NCBI GenBank assembly: GCA_035297265.1
Contig: DATGZH010000064.1
Coordinates: forward strand, 186,001-250,000
Reading direction: 5' to 3'
Origin: DATGZH01 sp035297265
GTDB taxonomy: Bacteria > Actinomycetota > Acidimicrobiia > Acidimicrobiales > RAAP-2
DNA length: 64,000 nt
Shown here piece by piece: positions 39,751-48,017 of the stretch (position 1 is its first letter; the number at the start of each line of letters is the position of its first letter). A program made the translations under genes and the position numbers. The notes below the pieces were generated by a model. The model had not been told where the DNA came from. It ran no database searches and was given only the letters and a program-made list of their open reading frames with translations.

Positions 39751-41310
39751 TCAGATGACCCGGCTGGCCCCGTGGCCCGCCCAGTACTGCTCCCGCAGGC
39801 CGGTCTTGTAGAGCTTCCCGTTGTCGAGGCGCGGGAGCTGCTCCATGAAGTCGATCGAGCGGGGCCGCTTGTAGCCGGCCAGCCGGTCCTCGCAGAACAG
39901 CCGCAGCTCGGCCTCGAGCTCGGGGCCGGCGTCGGCCCAGTCCACCGGCTGGACGACCGCCTTCACCTCCTCACCCATCTCAACGTTCGGGACTCCGAAG
40001 ACCGCCACGTCGAGCACCTTCGGGTGGGCCACGAGGACGTCCTCGATCTCCTGCGGGTAGATGTTGACACCACCCGAGACGATCATGAAGGCCTTGCGGT
40101 CGGTGAGGTAGAGGTAACCCTCGTCGTCCACCCGACCGATGTCACCGAGTGTGCGCCAGGTCGGGTGCTCCTTGTGGGCGACGCCCGCCGTCTTCTCCTC
40201 GTCCCCGTGGTACACGAAGGTGGTCGTCGGCATCTCGAAGTAGACGGTGCCGGTGTCGCCGACCGGTACCTCTCTGCCGTCCTCGTCACAGATGTGGATG
40301 ATGGCGTTCTGGGCGGCCTTCCCCACCGACCCCTTGTGCTTGAGCCACTCCGCCGAGCTGATCGTGGTGCTGCCGATGTTCTCCGTGCCGGCGTAGTACT
40401 CGATGAGAATCGGCCCCCACCACTCGATCATCTTCTCCTTCACGTCGACCGGGCAGGGGGCCGCCGCGTGGACTGCCACCTCATGACTCGAGAGGTCGTA
40501 ACGGGTTCGCTCCTCCTCGGGGAGCTTCAGCATGCGCACGAACATGGTCGGGACCCACTGGGAGTGGGTCACCCGCTCGCGCTCGATCAGCCGGAGGGCC
40601 TGGGCGGGGTCGAAACGCTCCATGACGACGACCGTGCCCCCGAGGCTCTGCACGGCGAGCGACACTCGCAACGGGGCCGAGTGGTAGAGCGGGGCCGGGC
40701 TCAGGTAGATCATCTCATCGCGGAACCCGTACGCCCCCCGGCTGTGCTCGGCGATCTCCCCCTCGCCGATGCTCACGTCGCCCTGGGGGAGCGGGAACTC
40801 CACACCCTTGGGCCGGCCGGTCGTGCCGGAGCTGTAGAGCATGACCGTGCCCCGTCGCTCGTCTTCGAGAGGGTCCGACGAGAACTCGGCGACCGCCCGT
40901 TCGTAGGACTCGTGGCTAGAAGGGGCGCCGCCCACCATCAGCCGCCGACGCACCTTGGGGGTTAGCGGCACCACGGCCTCGACCACATCGTGCAGGAGGG
41001 CGCTCGTGACGAGCACCTGGGCGCCGCAGTCGTCGGCGATGTAGGCGGCCTCGGGTGCCGTGAGGTGCGAGTTGATGGCGGTGATGTAGAGCCCGGAGCG
41101 GAGGGCCGCCCAGGCCAGCTCGAAGTAGACGGGGTTGTTCTCCATCATCACGGCGAAGTGGTCGCCGGCCTGCAGCCCGGTGTCTCGGAGCAGCCGGGCG
41201 AAGCGGATGGAGCCCTCGTCGAGCTCGCCGAAGGTCACCACCTGCCCCGTGAGACCCATCACGAGGGCCTTGCGATCGGGTTGGGTCGTTCGGAACGTGC
41301 CTGGGTACAT
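39751..41310 (-). CDS. AMP-dependent acyl-CoA ligase
   Basis: The 519-residue ligase has LYSSGTTGRPKGV near residue 158, YYAGTENIG near 292, the TLGDIG aspartate near 388, KAFMIVSGGVNIYPQEIE and the C-terminal lysine in RLDNGKLYK near 502. It begins at the ATG at 41310, preceded by GAGGTG. It forms an acyl-CoA from a free acid, ATP and CoA. It is on the same strand as, and downstream of, the two crotonase genes at 41382-43120 (71 bp gap), so the three may be one operon. The chain length or type of acid cannot be told. Confidence 0.92.
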   Translation of the reverse strand: MYPGTFRTTQPDRKALVMGLTGQVVTFGELDEGSIRFARLLRDTGLQAGDHFAVMMENNPVYFELAWAALRSGLYITAINSHLTAPEAAYIADDCGAQVLVTSALLHDVVEAVVPLTPKVRRRLMVGGAPSSHESYERAVAEFSSDPLEDERRGTVMLYSSGTTGRPKGVEFPLPQGDVSIGEGEIAEHSRGAYGFRDEMIYLSPAPLYHSAPLRVSLAVQSLGGTVVVMERFDPAQALRLIERERVTHSQWVPTMFVRMLKLPEEERTRYDLSSHEVAVHAAAPCPVDVKEKMIEWWGPILIEYYAGTENIGSTTISSAEWLKHKGSVGKAAQNAIIHICDEDGREVPVGDTGTVYFEMPTTTFVYHGDEEKTAGVAHKEHPTWRTLGDIGRVDDEGYLYLTDRKAFMIVSGGVNIYPQEIEDVLVAHPKVLDVAVFGVPNVEMGEEVKAVVQPVDWADAGPELEAELRLFCEDRLAGYKRPRSIDFMEQLPRLDNGKLYKTGLREQYWAGHGASRVI

Positions 41311-41381
41311 CGGTCACCTCGCCGCGTCGTCGGCCGACGATGTTGGCACAGCCGTCGCCGGTCGGGCCCAACCGGCCGGAC

Positions 41382-42185
41382 TCAGCGGTCGGGATCCTCG
41401 TCCTCCGAACCGGGCCCGAGCTGGGTCTTGGCCCGGTCCACCAGGTGCTGGCGCAGCTCTCCCAGCGAGGCAAGGTCGTAGGAGGCCTCCCAGCCCCTGC
41501 TCACCTCGAGCTCGAGCGGCCAGGCCTCGGCCAGCGTGGTGGCGGCCACCTCGTCGTAGGTCTGGCGGATGCGCACGAGCGGCGCCTCCTCCTGCGCCGC
41601 GCAGTCGGCGGCCAGGCGGCAGGCGGTCGGCAGCAGCTCCTCGTGGGGCACCACGTGGTTGACCAGGCCCCAGACGAGGGCGGTCTCTGCGTCCACGAAG
41701 TTGGAGGTGAAGCTCATCTCCTTGGCCCGGGCCAGGCCCACCCGCTGGGGCAGGAGGAGGGTGAGCCCCCAGCCGGGCATGACGTTCACCTTGACGTGGG
41801 TGTCGACGAACGCCGCCCGCTCCGAGGCCACGAGGAAGTCGCAGTGGAGGGCCAGCTCCAGGCCGCCCGTGGCCACCGGCCCGTTGATCGCCCCGATCAT
41901 CGGCTTGCGCCGCGGTGGGAGGGGCCCGAACCAGGGGTCCCGGTGCACCGGTGCGCCGGCCCCACCTGACCCGACGTCCTTCAGGTCGACCCCGGCGCAG
42001 AAGGCCGGGTCGGTGCCGGTGAGCACGAGGACGGCGACGTCGGGATCCTCGTCCAGCCGGCCGACCACCTCGATGAGCCGGCGCACCAGGGCCCGGCTCA
42101 GCGCGTTGCGGCGCTCCGGCCGGTTGAGGGTGACGACGGCGACCTTGTCGGCCACGTCGACGAGGAGGATGTCGTCGTCGGGCAC
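41382..42185 (-). CDS. Enoyl-CoA hydratase
   Basis: The 267-residue crotonase has NRPERRNAL near residue 20, FCAGVDLKDV near 63 and the second oxyanion-hole segment GPVATGGLELAL near 101. KVNVMPGWGLTLLLPQRVG near 130 is typical of EchA-type hydratases. The frame on this strand is open to 44492, but that is read-through. The GTG at 42185, 17 bp after the upstream crotonase stop, gives the family N-terminus (PDDDILLVDVADKVAVVTL). It probably hydrates a 2-enoyl-CoA made by one of the dehydrogenases. Confidence 0.88.
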   Translation of the reverse strand: MPDDDILLVDVADKVAVVTLNRPERRNALSRALVRRLIEVVGRLDEDPDVAVLVLTGTDPAFCAGVDLKDVGSGGAGAPVHRDPWFGPLPPRRKPMIGAINGPVATGGLELALHCDFLVASERAAFVDTHVKVNVMPGWGLTLLLPQRVGLARAKEMSFTSNFVDAETALVWGLVNHVVPHEELLPTACRLAADCAAQEEAPLVRIRQTYDEVAATTLAEAWPLELEVSRGWEASYDLASLGELRQHLVDRAKTQLGPGSEDEDPDR

Positions 42186-42202
42186 CGCGGGACCGCCGCC
42201 CG

Positions 42203-43120
42203 TCAGCGTGCGGGGACCGGCCCCTCCACGGCGTCGGGCACGGCGATGCGCACCGGCGGGGCCTCCTTCCACGGCGTGATGCCGTCCTCGGGGAGCGCCG
42301 CGGGCATCCGGTTCTCGTGCACCTCGGCCCAGTGGGCGTGGTTGAGCTGGTGCAGCGTGAAGCAGGCCTGGAGGGCGTTGTAGAAGCCCATGTTGTCGAC
42401 CGACTGGTTCACGGACTCCTTGATGAGGAGAGCCGTCATCGTCGGGAGCTTGGCGATCCGGCTGGCGTACTCGAGGGTCCGCTCCGAGAGCTCGTCGGTC
42501 GGGAAGATCTTCGAGACCATGCCGAGGCGGTGCGCCTCCTGAACATCGAGGGCGTCGCCGGTGAGCATGAGCTCCTTCGTCCGGCGGGGGCCGAACTCCC
42601 AGGGGTGGCCGAAGTACTCGACCCCGCACATCCCGAGCCGCGTGCCCACCACGTCGGCGAAGAGCGCGTTGTCGGCGGCCACGATGAGGTCGCAGGCCCA
42701 CATGAGCATGAGGCCGGCGGCGAACACCGTCCCCTGGACCTGGGCCACCGTGATCTTGCGCAGGTTCCGCCAGCGGAGCGTGTTCTGGAAGAAGTAGTGC
42801 CACTCCTGGAGCATCCGACCCTCGGCCCCCTTGCGGGTGGCCCCGTTGATGCGGGCCGTCGGGTGCTGGTTGGGACCGGGGGTGCGCTCCTCCATCGCCT
42901 GCTTCGACCCGAGGTCGTGGCCCGAGGAGAAGAGAGGACCCACCCCGCCCAGGATGACCACCCGGACCTTGTCGTCCTCCTCGGCGTGCGTGAAGGCCTC
43001 GTCCAGCTCCACGAGGAGACCCCGGTTCTGCGCGTTGCGGGAGTCGGGGCGGTTGAGGAGGATGCGGGCCACCTTGCCCTCGTCGAGCTCCTCGTAGGTC
43101 ACGTACTTGTACTCGGGCAT
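42203..43120 (-). CDS. Enoyl-CoA hydratase/isomerase family protein, paralogue of 23078-23911
   Basis: The 305-residue crotonase has LNRPDSRNAQNRG near residue 22, FSSGHDLGSKQA near 64 and VFAAGLMLMWACDLIVAAD near 133. CGVEYFGHPWEFGPRRTKE takes the place of the usual catalytic-glutamate helix, the same feature as in the crotonase at 23078. The shared form suggests both act on similar bulky substrates. A C-terminal tail of about 30 residues extends past the usual end. The ATG at 43120 is preceded by GAGGAGCAGCAGG. It precedes another crotonase by 17 bp on the same strand. Confidence 0.9.
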   Translation of the reverse strand: MPEYKYVTYEELDEGKVARILLNRPDSRNAQNRGLLVELDEAFTHAEEDDKVRVVILGGVGPLFSSGHDLGSKQAMEERTPGPNQHPTARINGATRKGAEGRMLQEWHYFFQNTLRWRNLRKITVAQVQGTVFAAGLMLMWACDLIVAADNALFADVVGTRLGMCGVEYFGHPWEFGPRRTKELMLTGDALDVQEAHRLGMVSKIFPTDELSERTLEYASRIAKLPTMTALLIKESVNQSVDNMGFYNALQACFTLHQLNHAHWAEVHENRMPAALPEDGITPWKEAPPVRIAVPDAVEGPVPAR

Positions 43121-43334
43121 GTCCTGCTGCTCCTCTCGCTGCGGCGTCCGGCGGTCTGTCTCGGCCTGTAACGCCGCACCCCTGTCTGACGTGCCAGTCG
43201 GACCACGCTAGTCGGCCGCGCGGGGACCGACCATCCCGTCCTCCCGCCGAGCCCGGCCGACGGTGGGCGAGACTGGCGGGCGGACCGAGCTGCGGGCGGC
43301 CACGCCCCTCGTGAACAACCTGATCGGAGGGCCC
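43121..43334. other. Divergent gap between two crotonase genes
   Basis: These 214 bp separate two divergent crotonase genes. TAGCGT on the minus strand (43205-43210) could be a -10 box for the 43120 gene. I see no clear operator. A GTG at 43263 extends the plus-strand frame but the ATG at 43335 has the ribosome-binding site. Confidence 0.4.
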
Positions 43335-43934
43335 ATGCCCGACCTCCTCGTCGACTCGCCCGAAGAGGGCGTCGCCCGGATCACCTTCAACCGGCCCGAA
43401 ACCCTGAACGCCTTCACGAACGCCACCCTGGAGGAGTTCTTCCAGGTCCTCGACCGCCTGCGGACCGACTTCTCGCAGCGGGTGGTGGTGCTGACCGGCG
43501 CCGGCCGGGCGTTCTCCTCCGGGCACGACGTGGCCGACCACTCGACGCCGTCGTGGCTGACCGACGACCTCGGGACGATCCCGTCGAACCTGGTCCAACA
43601 ACGGTGGTGGGCCCAGGTGGTGCCGGCGCTCCGCAGCCTGCCCCAGCCGGTCGTCGCCGCGGTCAACGGGCCGGTGGCCGGCGGGGGCTACGCCCTCGCC
43701 CTCGGGGCCGACCTGCGCCTCGCCGGCCGCTCGGCCCGCTTCGTGAACGCCTTCCACACGCTCGGCGCCTGGCTGACCAAGTCGGCGCTCTGGGCCGGCA
43801 TCGACGGCCAGAGCCTGGAGGCGGCCATCGAGCTCGAGGCCCGGGGACAGATCCTGGCCCTGGCCACCGGGGACGCGGCGGAGCACCGGCGGGCACAGGC
43901 CGAGGGACGGGCGCCGCAGTTCCGCTGGCACTGA
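43335..43934 (+). CDS. Internally deleted crotonase, probably inactive or repurposed
   Basis: At 199 residues this is about 70 short of a normal crotonase. Residues 1-144 follow the family through FSSGHDV near 61, GPVAGGGYALALGADLRLA near 112 and SARFVNAFHTLG. The chain then jumps straight to AWLTKSALWAGIDGQSLEAAIELEARGQ, which in relatives lies about 70-75 residues further on, after the catalytic Glu/Asp helix and the LTGR...A.GLV segment. Both ends are intact and in frame, so it is a clean internal deletion with the junction near base 43767. CGGAGG precedes the ATG at 43335. It may be a pseudogene in the making or a protein with another role. Confidence 0.75.
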   Translation: MPDLLVDSPEEGVARITFNRPETLNAFTNATLEEFFQVLDRLRTDFSQRVVVLTGAGRAFSSGHDVADHSTPSWLTDDLGTIPSNLVQQRWWAQVVPALRSLPQPVVAAVNGPVAGGGYALALGADLRLAGRSARFVNAFHTLGAWLTKSALWAGIDGQSLEAAIELEARGQILALATGDAAEHRRAQAEGRAPQFRWH

Positions 43935-43969
43935 GCACCCGCCCGGCGGGGCGCGAATTGCCCCGTGGT

Positions 43970-43975
43970 ACGTTG
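43970..43975 (+). promoter_or_regulatory. -10 hexamer TACGTT giving a likely leaderless oxidoreductase operon transcript
   Basis: TACGTT is 7 bp before the GTG at 43983, the same geometry as other probable leaderless promoters in the window. It supports 43983 rather than 44004 as the start of the gamma subunit. Confidence 0.45.
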
Positions 43976-43982
43976 CCCGGAG

Positions 43983-44588
43983 GTGCCGAGCACGGGGGGC
44001 CCCGTGGAGATCGAGACGCTGCTGACCGGGATCGGCGGACAGGGCATCCAGCTGGCCGCTCGCACGCTCGCCGAGAGCGCGATGGCCGAGGGCCGCGAGG
44101 TGATGGTCTTCGGGAGCTACGGCGGGATGATGCGCGGCGGCCGCACCGACGCCACGGTCATCGTGGGCGACGAGCGCCTCCTCGCCCCGCCGACCGTCCC
44201 CCGGGCCTGGTGCGCCCTGGCCATGCACCACGAGTTCTGGCCGCCGGTGGCCGATCGCCTGCGCCCGGGCGGCGTGGCGGTCGTCGACCGCAGCGTCTTC
44301 CGGGGCGACGCCACCGTCGAGGGCGTGACCGTGCTCGAGATCGAGGCGACGGGGGTGGCCACCGAGCTCGGCACGCCGATGGCCGGCTCCATGGTGGCCC
44401 TCGGGGCCCTCGCCGCGGCCAGCCGGCTCACGAGCAAAGAGGCCCTGCTGGAGGCCTCCGGCCGGGTCCTCCCCCCCTACCGCCAGCAGCACGCGGCCAA
44501 GAACGCCGAGGCCCTCGCGGCCGGCTTCGCCCTCGGTGAGGGCGTCGGGGGGGACGTCTGGTCCTTCGCCGCCGGGGTGACGACGTGA
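43983..44588 (+). CDS. 2-oxoacid:ferredoxin oxidoreductase, gamma subunit
   Basis: This subunit of about 201 residues shows ETLLTGIGGQGIQLAARTLA near the start and SYGGMMRGGRTDATVIVG near residue 53, both standard for the gamma (KorC/PorG) part of the enzyme. With the next three genes it forms a complete complex that decarboxylates a 2-oxoacid, such as 2-oxoglutarate or a branched 2-oxoacid, to the acyl-CoA while reducing ferredoxin. The start at GTG 43983 is suggested by the promoter spacing; GTG 44004 is an alternative in the same frame. Its stop overlaps the ferredoxin gene as GTGA. Confidence 0.88.
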   Translation: MPSTGGPVEIETLLTGIGGQGIQLAARTLAESAMAEGREVMVFGSYGGMMRGGRTDATVIVGDERLLAPPTVPRAWCALAMHHEFWPPVADRLRPGGVAVVDRSVFRGDATVEGVTVLEIEATGVATELGTPMAGSMVALGALAAASRLTSKEALLEASGRVLPPYRQQHAAKNAEALAAGFALGEGVGGDVWSFAAGVTT

Positions 44589-44851
44589 GCCCGACGGAGG
44601 TCACGGTCCGCGGCCACGTGGTCATCGACGTCGACGCCTGCAAGGGCTGCGTCCTCTGCATCGACGCCTGCCGGCCGGGGGTCCTCTCGATGTCAGAGGC
44701 CCGCAACAGCCGGGGCTACCACTACCCCGAGCTGCGGCCCGGGTGCACCGGCTGTCGGGCCTGTGCCCAGATCTGCCCGGACTTCTGCTTCCAGGTCTGG
44801 AAGTACGAGGAGCCCGAGCACCTGACCTTCGAGACCGAGGGCGGGGCGTGA
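44585..44851 (+). CDS. 2-oxoacid:ferredoxin oxidoreductase, delta (2[4Fe-4S] ferredoxin) subunit
   Basis: The 88-residue protein has two complete cluster motifs, CKGCVLCIDAC near residue 19 and CTGCRACAQIC near residue 54, each followed by the usual proline or near-proline. It carries electrons from the thiamine-diphosphate site to soluble ferredoxin. The GTG start overlaps the gamma-subunit stop and its own stop overlaps the alpha-subunit start (GTGA both times), so the four subunits are made in equal amounts from one transcript. Confidence 0.93.
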   Translation: MSPTEVTVRGHVVIDVDACKGCVLCIDACRPGVLSMSEARNSRGYHYPELRPGCTGCRACAQICPDFCFQVWKYEEPEHLTFETEGGA

Positions 44852-45939
44852 CCCGGCGGCTCATGGAGGGGTCCGAGGCCCTGGCCGAGGCGATGGTGGC
44901 CGCCGGCTGCCGGTTCTTCGCCGGCTACCCCATGACGCCGTTCACCGAGGTGCTCGAGCACATGGCCCGGCTGCTGCCCGGGGTCGGCGGCACGTGCATG
45001 AACGCCGAGAGCGAGCTCGAGGCCATCGGCATGGTGTGGGGGGCCGCGGCCACCGGGGTGCGGGCGGCCACCGGCTCGGTGGGCCAGGGCCTCTCGCTCA
45101 TGCAGGAGTCGATGGCCGAGCTGAGCCACGCCCGGGTGCCCGTCGTGGTCCTCAACATGGCCCGGGGCCAGGGCGACTACTTCCAGGCCACCCGGGGCGG
45201 GGGGCACGGGGACTACCGCACGGTCGTGCTGGCCCCGGCCGACGCGGCCGAGGCGGTCGAGCTCGTGCAGCGGGCCTTCCACCTCGCCGACGAGTGGCGC
45301 AACCCGGTCATGTTCCTCGGCGACTACTTCCTGGCCCACGTCCAGGAGGCGCTGGAGGTGACGCCGGTCGACTTCGGCCCGCTGCCCGAGAAGAGCTGGG
45401 CCCTCGACGGGTCCTCCAGCGGCTCGGGGCGGGCCCGGCTCGTGTCCTCGATCGCCGCCACCAAGGTCGACGACCCCGACTCGGTCGACCACGGCACCCA
45501 CCTCGCGCTCATCGTCGACCACGTGGCGGCCATGGCCGCCGGTGTCGACCCGCTCGTCGAGACCGGCGGCCTTGACGACGCCGAGCTGGTCGTCGTGGCC
45601 TACGGCACGGCTGGCCGCTACGTCCGCTACGCGGTGGGCGAGCTGCGGGCCGAGGGCTACCCGATCGGCTTCGTCCGCCCGATCACGCTCTGGCCCTTCC
45701 CCTCGGCCGCGGTGGTGCAGGCGGCCGAGGGCGCCCGGGCGGTGGCCGTCTTCGAGCTCAACAGCGGTCAGATGATCGACGACGTGCGGCTGGCCGTGCT
45801 CGGCCGGGCGCCGGTCGTCGGCATCGGCGGCGTGGCGTTCGACGAGTCGGGGTTCGGGATCTCCCCCCTGCTCGACGTGGAGCTCATCTCGGCGAGGGTC
45901 CTCGCCACCCTCGACGCCCAGACGAGGAGCGCGGTGTGA
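44848..45939 (+). CDS. 2-oxoacid:ferredoxin oxidoreductase, alpha subunit
   Basis: The 363-residue subunit has GCRFFAGYPMTPFTEVLEHM near residue 20, NAESELEAIGMVWGAAATGVRAATGS near 52 and the C-terminal domain with VELNSGQM-like ELNSGQMIDDVRLAV near 305. This is the pyrimidine-binding domain of the enzyme. Residues TGSVGQGLSLMQE fit the CoA and substrate side. It is the length of KorA/VorB-type subunits without a fused gamma domain. It overlaps both neighbours by 4 bp. Confidence 0.92.
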   Translation: MTRRLMEGSEALAEAMVAAGCRFFAGYPMTPFTEVLEHMARLLPGVGGTCMNAESELEAIGMVWGAAATGVRAATGSVGQGLSLMQESMAELSHARVPVVVLNMARGQGDYFQATRGGGHGDYRTVVLAPADAAEAVELVQRAFHLADEWRNPVMFLGDYFLAHVQEALEVTPVDFGPLPEKSWALDGSSSGSGRARLVSSIAATKVDDPDSVDHGTHLALIVDHVAAMAAGVDPLVETGGLDDAELVVVAYGTAGRYVRYAVGELRAEGYPIGFVRPITLWPFPSAAVVQAAEGARAVAVFELNSGQMIDDVRLAVLGRAPVVGIGGVAFDESGFGISPLLDVELISARVLATLDAQTRSAV

Positions 45940-46733
45940 GCGAGCTCCCGATCATCCGGTCGGACCGGCCCCCCGAGCGGCCGAGCCACATGACCGACGA
46001 CTTCGCACCGCCGCTCATCTTGAAGGGCGAGCACGACCTGTGCCCGGGTTGCGGAGAGCCGGTGGCCATCCGCTCGGCGGTCGACGTGCTCGACGAGCTG
46101 GGCCTGGCCCGCCGGGCCATCGCCGTCGTCGGTATCGGCTGCTACACGGCCTTCTCGGCCACCCTCGACGTGGAGGTGCTCCAGGCCCTGCACGGGCGGG
46201 CCCCCTCGCTCGCCACCGGGGTGAAGCGGGCCAAGCCCGAAACCATCGTGGTCACCGTCCAGGGCGACGGCGACATGGTGAACGAGGGACTCCAAGAGGT
46301 GCTCCACGCGGCGGCCCGAGGCGAGTCGTTCACCGCCGTGATGCTCAACAACGGGGTCTTCGGCGAGACCGGCGGGCACATGACGGCCACCACCGTCGTG
46401 GGGCAGCGCACCAAGAACACCCTCGACGGCCGGGACCCGGCCGTGCACGGCCACCCCATCGACATGGCCGCCCTGCTGGCCCAGCTGGACGGGGCCACCT
46501 ACGTGGCCCGCGGCGCGGTCAACAACGCCGGCAACGTGGCCCGCACCCGCCGCATGCTCCACCGGGCCCTCGAGCTCCAGGCGGCCGGGGCCGGGTTCAG
46601 CTTCGTCGAGATCCTCACCATGTGCCCGACCGGGTGGTTCATCGAGACCACCGAGGCCCCCGACTACCTGGCCGAGACGCTGGCCGGGGCCTACGGGGTG
46701 GGCGTGCTGAAGGACACCGGCCCGGCCCTCTGA
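45936..46733 (+). CDS. 2-oxoacid:ferredoxin oxidoreductase, beta subunit
   Basis: The 265-residue subunit binds thiamine diphosphate: LCPGCGEP near residue 36, the metal and cofactor loop GDGDMVNEGLQEV near 111 with NNGVFGETGGHM about 25 residues on. It ends the operon gamma-delta-alpha-beta, all joined by GTGA overlaps. In aerobic Actinomycetota such an enzyme often replaces the NAD-linked 2-oxoglutarate dehydrogenase during growth on fatty acids; that role fits the surroundings but is inference. Confidence 0.93.
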   Translation: MSELPIIRSDRPPERPSHMTDDFAPPLILKGEHDLCPGCGEPVAIRSAVDVLDELGLARRAIAVVGIGCYTAFSATLDVEVLQALHGRAPSLATGVKRAKPETIVVTVQGDGDMVNEGLQEVLHAAARGESFTAVMLNNGVFGETGGHMTATTVVGQRTKNTLDGRDPAVHGHPIDMAALLAQLDGATYVARGAVNNAGNVARTRRMLHRALELQAAGAGFSFVEILTMCPTGWFIETTEAPDYLAETLAGAYGVGVLKDTGPAL

Positions 46734-46755
46734 GGCGACCGCGCCGGACGCTCGG

Positions 46756-46761
46756 TATCGT
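46756..46761 (+). promoter_or_regulatory. -10 hexamer TATCGT giving a likely leaderless GNAT transcript
   Basis: TATCGT is separated by 6 bp from the GTG at 46768, so transcription would start at or next to the start codon. No ribosome-binding site precedes that GTG, which agrees with a leaderless message. Confidence 0.5.
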
Positions 46762-46767
46762 GCGGCG

Positions 46768-47994
46768 GTGGGCGAGCGGGTGCGGACCATTGGGGCGTCG
46801 GAGATGCCAGCGTGGGTGGCCGCCATGGACGTCGGCTTCCTCAACAACGAGCGGCCCTCCGCCGCCTTCGCCGAGCAGTACGGCGAGCACGTGGACTACG
46901 ACCGCACCTGGGCGGCGTTCGACCGGGACCGGGTCGTCGGCACCCTGCGCTCGTTCGCCACGCCCTTCACCGTGCCCGGGCCCGGTGAGGTCACGGCGGC
47001 CGCGCTCACCAACGTCACCGTGGCCCCCACCCACCACCGCCGCGGCTACCTCACCGAGATGATCACCGCCGACCTGGCGGCGGCGGCCGAGCGGGGTGAG
47101 CCGCTCGGCATCCTCATCGCCTCGGAGTACCCCATCTACGGCCGCTTCGGGTACGGGCCGGCGGTGGAGGGCGCCCGCTACGCCGTGGACGCCGAGTCGG
47201 CCCGCTTCACGCAGCCGGCCGAGGGCACGGTCGAGCTGGTGGACCGGGTGACACTGCGCAAGGAGGCCCCGCCCCTCTACGAGCGGTTCCGGACCGGCCA
47301 GCCGGGTTCCATCGGACGCGACGACTACGTCTGGGACCGGCGCCTCCACACGGTCGAGGTCCCGGAAGACGACCCGCCGAAGGGGTGGCAGGCCCTCTAC
47401 CGGGCGCCCGGCGGCGGCGCCGAGGGCTACGTCAGCTACAGCGCCGCCTCCAACTGGGAGGGCATGCGGCCGCGCGGCAAGCTCGACGTCCACGAGCTCC
47501 TGGCGCTCTCCCCCCGCGGCTACCACGCGCTCTGGCGCTACCTCTGCGAGGTGGACCTCATCGCCAAGATCGAGGCGCACGACCGGCCGGTGGACGAGCT
47601 CTTGCCCTGGCTCCTCCACGACGGACGCATGGTCCGGCAGAGCGCCCGCTACGACTTCGTGTGGGTGCGGGTGCTCGACGTGGTGGCCGCCCTGTCGGCC
47701 CGCCGCTACCGGGGTCGGGGTCGGGTGGTCATCGAGGTGGCCGACCCCCTGGGCTTCGCCGGCGGCCGCTACGTCCTCGAGGCCGAGGCCGACGAGGCCG
47801 CCTGCGCCCGCACCGACGAGGCGGCCGGGCTGGCGCTCCCCGTCGACCTCCTCGGCTCGGTCTACATGGGCGCCGTGTCGCTGCACACGCTCGCCGCCAC
47901 GGGACGGGTGGAGGAGCGGACGGCGGGGGCGCTCGCAGAAGCCGAGCAGCTGTTCCGAGCGGGCCCCGCGCCCTGGTGCAGTACCTGGTTCTGA
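46768..47994 (+). CDS. Eis-like GNAT acetyltransferase
   Basis: The 408-residue protein has the Eis arrangement: an N-terminal GNAT domain with the acetyl-CoA loop VAPTHHRRGYLTEMI near residue 92, a second degenerate GNAT domain, and an SCP2-like C-terminal domain from about 300. The chain ends in TWF; in mycobacterial Eis the terminal phenylalanine carboxylate is the catalytic base. The tyrosine in EYPIYGRFGYG near residue 130 matches the general acid. Eis enzymes acetylate amines on aminoglycosides, peptides or lysines. The natural substrate here is unknown. It is 34 bp after the beta-subunit gene but has its own promoter. Confidence 0.88.
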   Translation: MGERVRTIGASEMPAWVAAMDVGFLNNERPSAAFAEQYGEHVDYDRTWAAFDRDRVVGTLRSFATPFTVPGPGEVTAAALTNVTVAPTHHRRGYLTEMITADLAAAAERGEPLGILIASEYPIYGRFGYGPAVEGARYAVDAESARFTQPAEGTVELVDRVTLRKEAPPLYERFRTGQPGSIGRDDYVWDRRLHTVEVPEDDPPKGWQALYRAPGGGAEGYVSYSAASNWEGMRPRGKLDVHELLALSPRGYHALWRYLCEVDLIAKIEAHDRPVDELLPWLLHDGRMVRQSARYDFVWVRVLDVVAALSARRYRGRGRVVIEVADPLGFAGGRYVLEAEADEAACARTDEAAGLALPVDLLGSVYMGAVSLHTLAATGRVEERTAGALAEAEQLFRAGPAPWCSTWF

Positions 47995-48017
47995 GCCCGA
48001 GAGGAAAGGGGACCGCA

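Noticed and set aside
41382..44492. A 1036-codon minus-strand open frame spanning three crotonase genes
   Set aside because: Only its last 267 codons match a protein family. The rest is antisense or out-of-frame to well-supported crotonase and oxidoreductase genes.
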